This document shows, in pieces, positions 46,001 to 57,099 of a DNA stretch of 64,000 bases. Positions within the stretch are counted from its first letter, which is position 1. Each line of letters starts with the position of its first letter. Both the position numbers and the translations under genes were made by a program. Under the pieces are notes generated by a model. The model had not been told where the DNA came from. It saw only the letters and a list, made by a program, of their open reading frames with translations, and searched no databases. Origin of the DNA: Tricholomella constricta (Eukaryota; Basidiomycota; Agaricomycetes; Agaricales; Lyophyllaceae). The stretch covers positions 124,001 to 188,000 of the forward strand of contig JAACJP010000040.1 of the NCBI GenBank assembly GCA_013368375.1, in the 5' to 3' direction.

Positions 46001-47475
46001 CACTGCTGAAGTGACTGAAGTCCGCGGACATGCCAAATGTCATATACCTGCTCTGTATTGTGATGTCGGTATTTGAATTGGAGCTTAGACTGGAGCTTAC
46101 AGCATTGTATTTGTATACAATTCGACAATTACATTATAGAAATCATGAAGAAGAAGAAATCACATACTGGTTGTGCAATGTGGACATGTAGGATGCCATG
46201 CCTATGCTCTATAAATTGAACTCCGCGGACCCCTATTAGTCCATATAGGCACACTGCAGAGCGGGGTCACTGGCATTATGCCTCGTATGTCCAAGACATG
46301 GTACATGTAGTGTGCTCCGCTGCATGTCCGCGGAGGTGTGCCCCTGCTCCATGACCTCCTACAGTACCATGTGGGCCCACTGTAGTGCTGGGTGTGCCCA
46401 ACAGCCAACGATCCGCGGAGGTCCGTGGACGTGGGTAATGCCAAGCAAGCCCGATGTCATGCAGATATAGTATGCTCTGCTGCAAGTCTGCGGAGGTGTG
46501 CTCCTGCTCCATGACCTCCTACAGTACTATATGGGCCCACTGCAGTGCTGGGTGTGCCCCACAGGCAACGATCCGCGGAGGTCCGCGGACGTGGGTAATG
46601 CCGTGCAAGCCCGATGTCATGCGGACATGCTACATATAGTGTGCTCCGCTGCATGTCCACGGAGGTGTGTAACAGCCCCTGCTCTGCGGCCCTCTACTGC
46701 ACCATATAGACCCACTGCAGTGCTGGGTGTTCCCCACAGGCAACGATCCGCAGAAGTCCGCAGACATGGGTAATGCCGTGCAAGCCCAATGTCATGCAGA
46801 CATGCTACATATAGTGTGCTCCGCTGCATGTCCGCAGAGGTGTGTAACAGCCCCTGCTCCGCGGCTCCCTACTGCACCATATAGGCCCACTGCAGTGCTG
46901 GCTGTGCCCCACGGACAACAATCCACGGAGGTCCCGCGGACATGGGTAATGCCTGCAAGCCCCCACCCCGCTGCCCCCTGCAGCACCATATAGGCCCACT
47001 GCAGTGCTGGTGTGCCCCATAGACAATGACCCGCGGAGGTCCGCGGACGTGGGTAGCCCTGCTAGCCCCCACCCCGCTGCCCCCCACAGCACCATGTTGG
47101 CCCCCTGCAGTACTGGGTGTGCCCCACAGACAACGACCCGCGGACCTCCGCGGATGTGGGTAGTGCCCTGCTAGCCCCACCTGCTGTCCCCTGACAGCAC
47201 CATATTGGCCCCTTGTAGTGCTGGGTGTGCCCCCAAAAAAGCGACCTGCAGAGGTCCGAGACGTGAGCAACCCCCGCTAGCCCCCCACCCGCTGCCCCCC
47301 ACAGCACTATATAGGCCCGCTGGTACTGTGCCAGATGACTACATGTAGAGACCCCGCTGGTACCGTGCCAGACGGCTACATGTAGGAGCCCCACTGGCGC
47401 TCCAGCGGCCCCGCTGGTGTCGTCAAGTACACTACAATGTATTGTCCCGCTGGACAGTTGGACACGCTACATACA
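43037..47475. mobile_element. Fold-back-like structure: long inverted arms made of ~170-177-bp tandem repeats
   Basis: The left arm (about 43.04-44.7 kb) and right arm (about 46.2-47.47 kb) are inverted copies: both outer ends carry GTAGCGT, then ATACATTGTAG, GTACTTGACG, CACCAGCGGG and CTACATGTAGCCGTC, reading inwards. Within the arms a unit containing GGCATTAC, TCCGCGG, GGGCTTGCACGGCATTAC and CAGCACTGCAGTGGGCC repeats at about 43297, 43474, 43651 and 43820 (spacing 177, 177, 169) and, inverted, near 46430, 46587, 46765 and 46938. A related 171-bp repeat with AATCAAGAAAGAAGGAATAT lies at 44161 and 44332. The loop (44.7-46.2 kb) has no gene but holds a probable solo LTR. Exact ends and target duplication are not certain. 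It truncates the 3' end of the repeat-family gene. Confidence 0.75.
45158..45613. repeat. Probable solo LTR, 456 bp, target duplication GTAGG
   Basis: Starts TGTAAGGGGATG and ends CATCCCCTAATA (imperfect inverted ends), flanked on both sides by GTAGG (45153-45157 and 45614-45618). It contains a TATA box (TATATAAG at 45402-45409) followed by an inverted TTGGAGATA/TATCTCCAA pair, as in an LTR promoter/R region. The end does not finish in CA, so decay or a slightly different boundary is possible. Confidence 0.6.
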
Positions 47476-47803
47476 TCAGGGTAATAATAGTTATTGAACT
47501 GTAGTTGAAGTACTACTAAAGACTTGAGAACCTTCAAGTTGCAATCACGATTCCAACCCTTCAATATACCCACCGAACTGACACCCAGCAGCTCGCCTTG
47601 GCCGTCGACAAGTGAAATACGACCATCATGGAGTGCAAGTGATACTGCGAGTATAGGCGCCACAGACGAATCCATCATCCGCAGCCCATACTCATTCACC
47701 GTCGCCCGCCTCACAGGCCCTGCAAGTTTCTGGTGAATGGAAGAACATAAGTTCCCGTGAGCTGTTCAGCGCCTCCGTCCCAGGCTACAAGAGATGAGCA
47801 AGC

Positions 47804-48930
47804 CTATTGTCTGGTCACCGACCAGGTGAGCAAGTGTAAGATCTCGTTGCTCCGGTCAGGTCGCTCCACACGGCTCAGTGTAGCCTCGATGTGGACAGTC
47901 CCTTTCCCGAAGACCTGCCCATCCCACAGGTCCTGCCAAGTCTCGGGGGAGTGGCAGAAAAGCTTTGGTTCGTCCAAACCGGCATCCGAACGCAGCCATC
48001 CTTTCTCCGGCTTGCCTATATGAGAGCCAAATATGACGGACCCTGGAAGAGGAGAAAGTAGTGTCGCGAGGCGCTGCGCGAGTTCTAGTTGACGCGCCTC
48101 GTCAAAGAGATGGAACAACGAAGACACATGGATGGCAGTGACATGGCCTTGGAGTGGAGTCAGAGAGGCCAGATCCTGGAGAGACGGCGGGCGGGGTGTC
48201 TGCGGCATTTCAAGGAAAGGCGCTCGAGGTGCAATGAGATTCGAATCGAATACATCTCCCGCGATGAAGGCGGCGGGGAATGTTTCGGGCGTGGAATTGA
48301 ACAGCTCATGTCCAAAGTCCCAGAATCCTGAAGTAAGGAAGTCATGGTTAGATCGTAACGGCAGAACGGAGGTGAAGCGACGGCGGAACCTTGCCGAAGA
48401 TCGGATGCGATGACTTTTTGGACCGGCCATCCATCACGAACTGCTTTTCGTATGTCGTTACCAACTTATTGATAGGCTTTCAGGATATCAGACGGCGCAC
48501 ACCACAATCAATGCTTACAGCAGCATCCAATATCCAGGAGGATGGCATCGGAGCGTTCGCGGGCAAGCTTGAGCGCCGATTGATAAGTAGGAAGACGGGA
48601 TATCTTGAGCCTGTCAGTGGCTCGGATGTCCAGTGTTTAACATGGAGAATAATGCCATGAATTACGCACTTGGTGAAGGAGAAGAAGCGTATGCACGGAT
48701 ATCCATAGATCTAGCACCAGCGAGGGGATGTTAGAGATAAGTAGGCGGTGCAAAAGTCCGCATATACATACACTGTACGCTTTCTTCTGGACAGTAATAA
48801 TATGTTGCTTTATCGCATCCTCGTCTTTGATGCCAGTCTGTGATTTGAAAAAGTCGAATTCGTCAGAAGACAAGCCATAAAATCGCTCATCCAGCGGTGG
48901 CTGCGTTGCAGGATCGGCGTAAATTGACAT
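47804..48930 (-). CDS. AusD-like SAM-dependent methyltransferase, copy 1
   Basis: Class I methyltransferase resembling those that act on carboxyl or hydroxyl groups in fungal meroterpenoid pathways. About five exons. Start at 48930 (MSIYADPATQPPLDERFY), then SQTGIKDEDAIKQHI, YPCIRFFSFTK/LKISRLPTYQ, the SAM-binding motif LLDIGCC/FGNDIRKAV, VIASDLRQ/GFWDFGHELF, NSTPETFPAAFIAGDVFD, and the C-terminal part with VTAIHVSSLFHLFDEARQLE and LSPLPGSVIFGSHIGKPEKG. The stop is at 47804. An upstream in-frame ATG (48972) would add 14 residues. It is a tandem paralogue of the next gene, clearly diverged. Product-pathway role is inferred only from family. Confidence 0.8.
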
Positions 48931-49110
48931 GTTGGTGGTTGTGCCAGAGTCGGTTTCGGACCCGAAAGCCAATCACTCAAGACGTATGCATCTTCGCCTA
49001 TTGGCTGAGAGGTATGCAAGCTCTACAATCCTAACAGCAGCAGAGTACTAGCTTATCACCTTTGGAGACGTGTTTATATTGTCTGTCAACAGATTTATCC
49101 ATATACCTTC

Positions 49111-50205
49111 TTATACCCTGGTCACTGACCATATGAGCATAAAGATCGGGGGACCAGCCAGGTCAGGTCGCTCGCGCCTCACTAGTTCAACGTCAACCGT
49201 CACGGTCCCATTTTTGAAGACCTGTCCGTCCCATAGCCCGCGCCAGCTCTCAGGCGAGTGACAAAACGTGGCTTGAATTTGATCTGGACCGTCCCCACCC
49301 AGGATTCCCTTTTCGGGTCGGCCGACGTGTGCACCAAATATGAAGGACCCGGGAAGAGGAGAAAGTAGACTCGCAACACGTCGTGCAAGTTCTAGTTGGT
49401 CCTCTTCCAGGAAGAGGTGAAAGAATGCAGAGGCGTGAATGACAGAAACATGGCCTTGGAGTGGGGTCAAAGAGGTCAAAGGTCCGAGAGAAGGCTGGGC
49501 ATGCGGCGTTTCAATGAAAGGCTCTCGGGGCGCAATGAACTGCGAATCGAAGGCGTCGCCAGCAATAAACAATGCAGGGAAAGTGTCCGGAGTGGATTTG
49601 AAAAGTTCATGCCCCAAATCCCAGAAACCTATACGACATATCAAAAACTCAACGCCCATTTTTCACAAGAGGTCATGAACTCGAACCTTGACGAAGGTCA
49701 GAGGCGATAGTGTTTTGTACCGGCCAGCCATCAGCAACTATCTTCCGTACATCACTTCCAACTTAAGACCAAGCTGATAAGGTGTGTTGGATGCAATGTT
49801 CTACTGAGCTCACAACAGCATCCAATATCCAGAAAAAGAGCCCCAGGGCGCTTATGGCATAGTTCGAGAGCAATCGGGTAGGCAGGAAGATGCGAGATTT
49901 TCGACCTGGTCATAGACCACATTTAGTATGGAGGACAAGATTCGGGTGCAACACATATGCACTTGGCAAAGGCAAAGGAACGGATACACGGATAGCCGTA
50001 TATCTACGATCTTGTCAGCAAGACACGGCGAAGACCAGTCAAATTTACCCACCTCATATGCTTTCCTCTGAATTGCTATGATGTGCTGCTTCATCATATT
50101 TTCATCCTCGATCCTAGTCTGAGCTTTCAAGAATGCGAAATCGTCCACGGATAAAGTATAGAGTCGCTCCTCAAGAGGCGATTTTGTGAGAAAGACCTCA
50201 GACAT
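49111..50205 (-). CDS. AusD-like SAM-dependent methyltransferase, copy 2
   Basis: Same architecture as its neighbour: start at 50205 (MSEVFLTKSPLEERLY), TRIEDENMMKQHIIAIQRKAY, a YPCIR-type block, the SAM motif LFLDIGCC and GSDVRKIVADGWPVQ, ASDLRQ/GFWDLGHELF, KSTPDTFPALFIAGDAFD, VSVIHASAFFHLFLEEDQLE and LSPLPGSFIFGAHVGRPEKG. Ends with FMLIWSVTRV at 49111. The two copies keep the same exon layout, so they arose by tandem duplication; both keep the glycine-poor GCC-type motif I of this subfamily and appear functional. It faces the acyltransferase gene head to head. Confidence 0.82.
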
Positions 50206-50344
50206 TGTAGAGCAGAGTGAGCGTTAGAGGTGGATGCCAAGTTGAACGCCCCGGGGCTACCAATCTAGATCTGGTCAGCTGGTACAATTTCGAAGTGCAC
50301 ATGTCCAATGGGTCTACGGCCGCAGCACAAAGATAGCGGATTAG
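50206..50344. promoter_or_regulatory. Short bidirectional promoter, methyltransferase copy 2 / acyltransferase
   Basis: Only 139 bp separate the two predicted start codons of divergent genes. This suggests joint control, provided both starts are right and the acyltransferase has no upstream exon. I see no obvious operator palindrome. Confidence 0.5.
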
Positions 50345-51871
50345 ATGGTTTCGGTCCAGGAGGGGACTGCGAGGAAAGACGTCAGTGGGGGCTTCGTGTC
50401 GCGCGAACTACCCCTTAAGTACATTACGATACCAGCCTCATTTACCCCAATCAAAGGGGTGCGACTTGTTTGGGACCTGACGCGTAACGGCCTGACTGTT
50501 GACCACAACCTCTACTGGATCCCAAGCCCGTCCCAAGTTATGTCATGGTGAGTTATTCTGTCCGAGTTGAGTTGAGCGTTGACCAAGTCGTACGAATAAA
50601 CCCAGGCTTGCCGACCTAATCCCGCCACCACATATCCGAGAACCGCTGACTCTCCTGTCATTCTTTCGTGACATCGCCGCACCTTTGCTCTGTTATTATG
50701 CAACGGCAGTCCTAGTGCTCACTCCGAATACCCTTGCCATTCGGTTAGCCGTTCTTCCCCTGTCATTATGGACTTTTTTCAATGGAGCGACGCGGGTTGA
50801 CGTCGTCAAGACATACAATGACGAGAGACTCGCGTTTTTGAACCAGGGGCTCGTGGTGCGTACATCTCTACATCTTAATATTATCCCACTTTTTTGAATC
50901 CGATATAGATTATATTTACAGCGCTGAGCATGCGAATGATAGTTTGGTCGTTCCAGACGAAGCCTTTCTGGCGGGTTAAGACTCTCGGGGAAACAACACC
51001 TCAGTTTTATTCCGCCCATCCTCCACCATTACGTCCCAAACAGGTCTTCAGAGACGCCTTTGAGCTTGGCTGCAACCTTCGTGGCTGCGGATGGAACTGG
51101 TCCCGATACCTCCAGATACCCACAGAAACCCGGCCAAAGTCGACCAGAAGCTTCGTTGCCGCAACCTCGATATCTGTTCTGATTCATCTCGTAATGTTTG
51201 ACGCCATACAATACTCGATACAGTGCTTTGGGCCTACCACCATCGGCTCCGCAAGAGGGGGAACTATCTTCGATCCAAACCTCTCACCACTGCTCAGATA
51301 CTCCAGGTCGAGTTTGATCACGTTCCTGACGGGCTTGGCTGTCTACTCCTCCATCCAAGCGGGGTATGATATTGCTACGCTGCTTGGCGTACTTGTATTT
51401 GGACAAGATACCTCACTCTGGCCCCCTGCCTTCAAAGCCCCCTGGTTGTCGACGTCCCTGTCCGAGTTATGGGCCATTCGCTGGCACCAGCTCTTCCGGG
51501 ATGTCTTCATCTCACTTGGGGGAAGGCCGCTGTCTTTCGTTTTCGGGCGTGTAGGCGCCGTCATGGGCGCATTTCTGGTATCTGGAATCTTCCATAATTT
51601 GGGCATGTGGGGTATGGGTCGTGGGACGGAATTCTTGACTATCGGTGGTTTTTTCATCATGAATGGAATCGGAGTCATTTTGGAACATCAATGGAGGATC
51701 ACATCTGGACAAAGGGTTGGTGGTTGGCTTGGGAGGACGTGGACGATGATGTGGGTGGTTGGGTGGGGAAATATCCTAGCGGAGGCGTGGGCGACGAGGG
51801 GGTTGATCGGCAGCGCCTTTCAACCTCAGAGCATGAGGCTCACTACTCATATATTCGGCCCATTGCCGTAA
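50345..51871 (+). CDS. Wax-synthase-domain (MBOAT-like) acyltransferase
   Basis: Multi-pass membrane acyltransferase of the type that acetylates or acylates hydroxyl groups in fungal terpenoid and meroterpenoid pathways. Exons 50345-50547, 50606-50855 and 50909-51871 (471 residues). Visible: KGVRLVWDLTRNGLTVDHN-type loop, hydrophobic segments across the length, then the wax-synthase block SLSELWAIRWHQLFRDVF and the HNLGMWGMGRG motif (SGIFHNLGMW, with the predicted active-site His). Start at 50345 is the first ATG; an upstream exon is possible. Head to head with two methyltransferases; together they could be a tailoring module. Confidence 0.8.
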
Positions 51872-52056
51872 TACTAATACTAATGGAGGCTTTCTACACT
51901 CTACTTCCCATCCCCTGCTGAGTTGTCTCCGAATCTCCACACCATTGTTTTTGACTGCGGCAACCTTCGTGTGTCGTTGCGCGCTACTGCCAAGTCGGGG
52001 ATCCTTGAATGGTCTCGTTCTGGCTTCATTATCACGAATTATATTCTAATTAGTCT

Positions 52057-53285
52057 CTATAAAGATGGTCGCCCTATAATTCTATTGGCGTCTCCAAGTA
52101 TGATATTATCTATCAGTCGCGTTTTATCTACCCATAGCGCTCCACTTAAGATTACCGGGTGAGAGCCAGTCTCACTCCTCCTCGCATGCGCATCGACTAC
52201 TTCGAAATCCTCCGAATTATTCAGCTCTACGTAGTCCAGGCGCATGTCGACATCTAGCCCTTCTGACAGGGCTGATGCCCTTTTGGCGTCGATCACCTTG
52301 ATCGCTTTTTGGACACACTCCGCCTTCGTCGCGCCCTGGTCCCATGCGGTTTCCGCCGCCTTGAGGGCTTCGCGAAGGGTAGAAGCTACTTTTTGGCCAT
52401 CTTGAGTAAGGTAGGCATTCCTGGATGAAAGCGCCAGGTCGCTCGAGGGATCGCGGGCTGTCGGAACGATGTGGATATGGTTTTGGTCGGGGTGCGAGAG
52501 AAGCAGGTCTCTGGAAAGTCGTTTCAGGAGGAGCGCTTGCTGAATGTCCTTCTGACCAAAGTACGCATTGGTGGGCTGCCAGGTGTCTTAAGTTCACACC
52601 TGAAAATCGACAAGTTTGACAAGACGCACCTCAATCGCGTTGAAAAGCTTCGTGACCACTGTAGCCACACCCCTGAAAAAAGTTGGCCGACTTTTCCCTT
52701 CCATTTGATGACCATAGCCTTTGACTTCAACGAATGTTCCTTTTTGTGCCACAGTGTCCTGGCTGATACCAGACGGATACATTTCTGACACAGTCGGTAA
52801 AAATACCGCAGACGCCTTCCGTGTCACAGTGTGCTCCGTCGATTCTGGATTGGAAACCACAGACGATTGCGCAGATAGTAGATCTAGATCTTGTGGAAGC
52901 GTCCGAGGATATGTGGCGAGATCTTCATGAGGTGCAAACTGGGCGGGATTGACGAAAATAGACACCACGGTCAGGTCATTCTCGGCCAGCGATCGCTTCA
53001 CTTTGGAAGATCAAACAGATGTCCAGATAATTAAGAATTCGAGAACTTACCAAGTGATAGATGGCCTTCGTGAAGTGCGCCCATAGTGGCAACGAAGCCG
53101 ACGGACTTGTGTTCCTCGAAGGCCTTCCTTCGCCATTCCCGATAGGCCGCGATAGTGGTATAGATTGGGATCGAGGACGGGGGAAGTTGAGATCTGGCGG
53201 CGGTGCTCATCCTTGAAGTAAACCGGCGTAGATATTGGTAGTATGCGCCTGAGGACACTAACAACGAGCGAAATGGAACGGACAT
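52057..53285 (-). CDS. PAN6: Pantothenate synthetase (pantoate-beta-alanine ligase)
   Basis: Joins pantoate and beta-alanine with ATP to make vitamin B5, the precursor of CoA. Exons 53285-53051, 53000-52630 and 52575-52057 (374 residues). Family motifs: [18 protein letters not shown] (the HxGH nucleotide-binding signature is HEGH), [68 protein letters not shown] (normally KDxQQ), and ALSSRNAYL. The first 25 residues ([20 protein letters not shown]) are basic and Ser-rich and could be a mitochondrial presequence; a second ATG ([11 protein letters not shown]) would give a cytosolic form. Fungal members often carry the C-terminal extension seen here. Confidence 0.93.
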
Positions 53286-53795
53286 CGTGACATAAGTTCG
53301 GAAGAGGCGACGTTAGCCGGTTTATGGCCGAACCAGGCCGATAAGATCGCCTCAACTGTTCTAACGTTCAACAACACATAGGTGCAGAGGTCAAGCTATA
53401 TGTGAACGACTCAGGGTAAGGTTATTTCGGTTATCGGTAATAAGGTAAAGTAGGGTAAGGTAACATTACACGGCATCAGAATCCGGCCGGCTTCAAAAAG
53501 TGATCCTCCGCCTGCTGAAAGACCCTTATCGCATGTCATACAATAGTTCTGGAAATCGTCGGCGATAGGTACTGGGTGACTTTAATAGCAGTATGCAGTG
53601 TTGTCTGAGGTCCTTCAATCAGGCTGCTAAACGAAGTTGGCCTGGGTCTACCTTGTAAAACAAAACAGAATGAAGGAGTATTAAAATTTCTGATGAAATA
53701 ACCTTTGTGTCTGACGAAAACGGGGTTTGCTAGGCAGGTTTCCTTTTGTCGAATGCAGGACTCACTGTAAAAGTCACCCACATCTAAAAGTAGTT
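53286..53795. other. Spacer, pantothenate synthetase to dolichyl-diphosphatase
   Basis: No gene seen. Holds GGTAA-rich short repeats at about 53417-53463 (GGTAAGG, GGTAATAAGG, GGTAAAG, GGTAAGG), possibly simple-sequence DNA in the promoter of the minus-strand PAN6 gene. An 87-codon minus frame (53799-53536) has no motif. Confidence 0.45.
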
Positions 53796-54722
53796 TCATT
53801 GTGATCGTTTATCCTGTGCTACCGCCCGTTTCTCCCACTCAGTTTTCCACCTGATCCACTCACCTTCACGCCCACCGTCCGCCCACACGGCCCAACCATC
53901 CCTAATCTGTAACCAGTGGGACATAGGATTACCTATGAGGGTTCTTTTGAATTTCCCAAGGTATGATGTAGGCCGGCGCCGTGGGATGAGTTCCGCACAC
54001 ATGTAAAGGGAGGTTCCGAGGAAAAGACCAATTCCGATGCCCCAAAATATCTGATTTGCGTTGTGGTATCCCAAATAGTATCTGTGGCGATCCCTTGAAT
54101 TTGCGGCGCTAGATTTCGAACACGAGAACGGACCTTGAATAGGCTACCGTCCCTGACCAAGCTGTGAGCCCAAGATAGACTACAGTTCTCCAAAGCTGAT
54201 CGATAATGGGATAACCGGTTGAGGCAAACCTATGCCGGAAGTACATGTGGCAAATAAGGAAAGATGCAAAATAAGCCATGTATTGGCTGTGGGAGGAGGG
54301 GAAACCATAGCCATTTCCAACACTTTCTATAATCACGACACGAATGAGAGGACAGCAGAAGTCTGATGAGAACACTAACCTATAGGTCTATCTTCCTTTA
54401 TCGCACGTTTTAGAAGCCAGTTCAGCGCCTCGCCCACGAGCTGCCCCGCCCACATTATGATGATGACATATTCACGCGTCTGCACAGCCAGAGCTGCATA
54501 GGAAGCCTACAGCTCATCGGAGATTCAACAAAAGGTCTAAGCAAACACATGTCTGATTCTCCTACCATGAGGAGGATAGGGCTGAGGGTGATTAGAGCCA
54601 AGGCTAACGAAAACAGCGACGAGTCGTCATCTGTGACAGGATTAGAAAGCCGTAGTTTGCATAAAAATCAACGTACAGAGGACGTGTGTGAGGTCCAGAG
54701 AAGCTTGAGGTCCAATCGACAT
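53796..54722 (-). CDS. CAX4: Dolichyl-diphosphatase (PAP2 family)
   Basis: ER membrane phosphatase that recycles dolichyl diphosphate after N-glycan transfer. Exons 54722-54677, 54630-54566, 54506-54380, 54326-54134 and 54081-53796 (238 residues). Motifs: LDLTHVLYDDSSLFSLALA, LLKRAIKEDRP (PAP2 motif 1, KxxxxxxRP), GYGFPSSHSQYMAYFA (motif 2, PSSH), and AYSR/YYLGYHNANQIFWG (motif 3, SRxxxxxH). Several hydrophobic segments give the expected multi-pass topology. The C-terminal tail (KFKRTLIGNPMSHWLQIRDGW and a charged end) is typical of the family. The start ATG at 54722 gives MSIGPQASLDLTH, as in relatives. Confidence 0.92.
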
Positions 54723-55020
54723 CCGTAGTCGAGAGGAAACGGGTCAAAGAAGCCTTTGAACTCGTTTGCGCCTGTACGGCGGCGATCACCTTCCGTTTCT
54801 GGGCGCTTCTGTGATACTCTAAATTGGCTGTCGCCCTCAATGTTAATGCGCAGGCTGTGACTCACGAATGCTCAATCCAGCTCAAGTTTATCAGTTGCGA
54901 GTCACCTTTCTTCCTCGTTCCCGAAAAGAACCTCGAAGACCTTGTGCTACCAAATCCTATATATATCCCTCACCTTGAACGTGTCTTTATTGGATTAGCA
55001 GTGCTCGCCCTGCCGCCAAA

Positions 55021-57099
55021 ATGTCGTCTGTTCTCCTACCCACCATCAAAAAAGCTTTCTGTGGGGTTACTAGTGCTGATCTTGTGTCCCCGAACACGAC
55101 CTCGCCCGAAATGATCCAACCCCTCATGCCAGCCGACTTCTCCTCTGTATGGACGTTTTTATTGTCATTTTCGGCACTCCATGACTGGTTAAAACTCATC
55201 GTCATCGGAGGGATCCTCGAGACTTGCCGCCGAGCTTTCTATTGGGGCTACAACATATTTATCAATTCCTTCTTCATTTCTGCCACCTTTCAAGACGGTG
55301 ATGACAGTTACGGTACGCTGGCAAATTCTACATGATCGACTTGACATTTGACGGCATGGTAAACGCATAGACTGGATAATGGTCTGGCTAACCAAGCAGC
55401 CGTCGTGGTGTACGTAGCGTTCAATATCTGTCATAAACTCACCGATTGATCTATTAATTTTGTAGCTCAGGCGCGTGAACTCCAGATTAGTACAAAGTCG
55501 TTCGGTCTGGACAACCCTGCCATCCTGGTTCCTGGTGAGGAGGACGATGCGAGTTCACTTGTGAAGGGGAGCCGCAAGCTCGCCTACATGCCCTCTGTCT
55601 CAACGACACATTCTATCTGGTACAAAAGGCGTTGGATCACTATCAATCGCAGCAAAGAGCCTTCCGGTTACTATGGACAACATGAGGAGCTGCTGACAAT
55701 CAGGTACTATTTCTCCTCTCAAGCATGGAGTATGGCTGAGCAAGTAGTTTCAAAAAGGATCATGACACGGCACCAAAGTTTCCTGAACGACCTCCTTCTT
55801 GAAGCGAAACAAGAATACATGACTGCTCAAGGACACAAGATTTCCATCTATGTTTCAAACTCGTTAGTTTTGAAGAGATTCTCCGGAAATATTCTCTGAA
55901 ACGAATTTACAGGTCTAGTGAATGGAGACATGTGGCCTCCCGTCCTAAACGCCCACTACATTCCATCGTTCTGGATCCTGGGATCAAAGACTTGTTGATT
56001 GATGATGCCAGAGACTTCTTGGCGAGCAAGTCATGGTATGCAACCCGTGGAATACCGTTTCGCCGTGGGTATCTCCTCGTGAGTTTTCTCAGCGATATCT
56101 ACAACTTTTGATTTGTCTTTTACTCAACGGAAATCAGTATGGCGCTCCGGGTTCAGGGAAGACTAGTATTATTCATAGCCTTGCGGGTGAGCTTGGCCTT
56201 GATGTCTACATCATATCATTGTCGAGGATCGGAATGGATGACACGGTGCTGAATGAGCTAATTTGTGAGCTACCTGGTAAGCTTTTATCTGGTCTATCAT
56301 ATGGTCCTCAGCGGTATTGACCCAATCCTTCCAGAAAAATGTATCGCGTTAATGGAGGACATCGATGCAGCCTTTACGCAGACTCTGAATCGCGATGAAC
56401 ATGCCTCCGAAGAGGAATCAGAAGAACCGCCAGAAAGCCCAAAGTTTCACGAATCACCGCAATTTAGTAGCAGGTTAGTCTCGCACAGCAATTTGCATAT
56501 CACGTTTTCTCACCACCTTGTACGTCAGACTTAGTCTGAGTGGTCTCCTGAATGCTCTCGACGGAGTTGGTGCACAAGAAGGCCGCATCCTTTTCGCGAC
56601 AACGAACAAATACGAGTCTTTGGATCCGGCCCTCTGCCGCCCAGGTCGAATGGATATCCATATCGAGTTTAAGCTTGCAAGTAAATTCCAGGCTCGGGAA
56701 CTTTTTCGTTGTTTCTATCTACCCGTCGATGAAGGTGTAGGTGGCGAAGACGATGATATTCCTGTCAAGGAAAGTGTGGAATCTGGGTCTGGCTCGTCAG
56801 AGAGCAAGACCCTCATTGATTTTGATATACCCTCCGAACCACCCAAAGTATCCCCGCCTTCCACACCGCATCGGGCAGTATCTGAAAGAATCGCAGCCCA
56901 CAGCGTCTCTCATGCTGAGCGTGCTCCGAACTTATCCCGTCCTAAAATATTGCACCTCGCCACTCGCTTTGCCGACGCTATCCCTGATCGTCGAATGTCC
57001 ATGGCCAGCCTCCAGGGGTATTTGATGGGCTACAAGACTCGGCCTTTTGATGCTGTCAAGGATATCACAGCGTGGATGGAAAAGGAATGTTCACCCTAG
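55021..57099 (+). CDS. BCS1-like AAA ATPase
   Basis: Member of the BCS1 branch, whose founder translocates the folded Rieske protein in the mitochondrial inner membrane; fungi have several divergent paralogues. Seven or more exons starting MSSVLLPTIKKAF. A hydrophobic segment (about residues 45-75) is followed by the BCS1-N domain (PSVSTTHSIWYKRRWITINR, RHVASRPKRPLHSIVLDPGI), then the AAA module: Walker A YGAPGSGKTSIIHSLAGEL, Walker B CIALMEDIDAAF, SGLLNALDGVGAQEGRILFA, sensor-1 TTNKYESLDPALCRPGRMDI (arginine finger region). A 100-residue acidic/Ser-Pro insert lies after that, and the C-terminus ends DITAWMEKECSP. Exact sites of middle introns are approximate. Confidence 0.86.

Noticed and set aside
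43155..47394. Numerous 60-130-codon frames across the fold-back arms
   Set aside because: All recur with the tandem unit, on both strands, with the same low-complexity peptides (for example CAGP/PTAVLGVPH types); they are a by-product of the repeat.
43030..47480. A 3-bp target duplication ACA for the fold-back structure
   Set aside because: ACA does occur at both outer edges if the ends are set at ATGTAGCG/CGCTACAT, but three bases in this sequence context are too few to be convincing.
3484..51871. One large secondary-metabolite cluster including the BVMO, permeases, methyltransferases and acyltransferase
   Set aside because: The BVMO is 44 kb from the methyltransferases with many housekeeping genes and the repeat nest between; only the 47.8-51.9 kb trio is close enough to propose.
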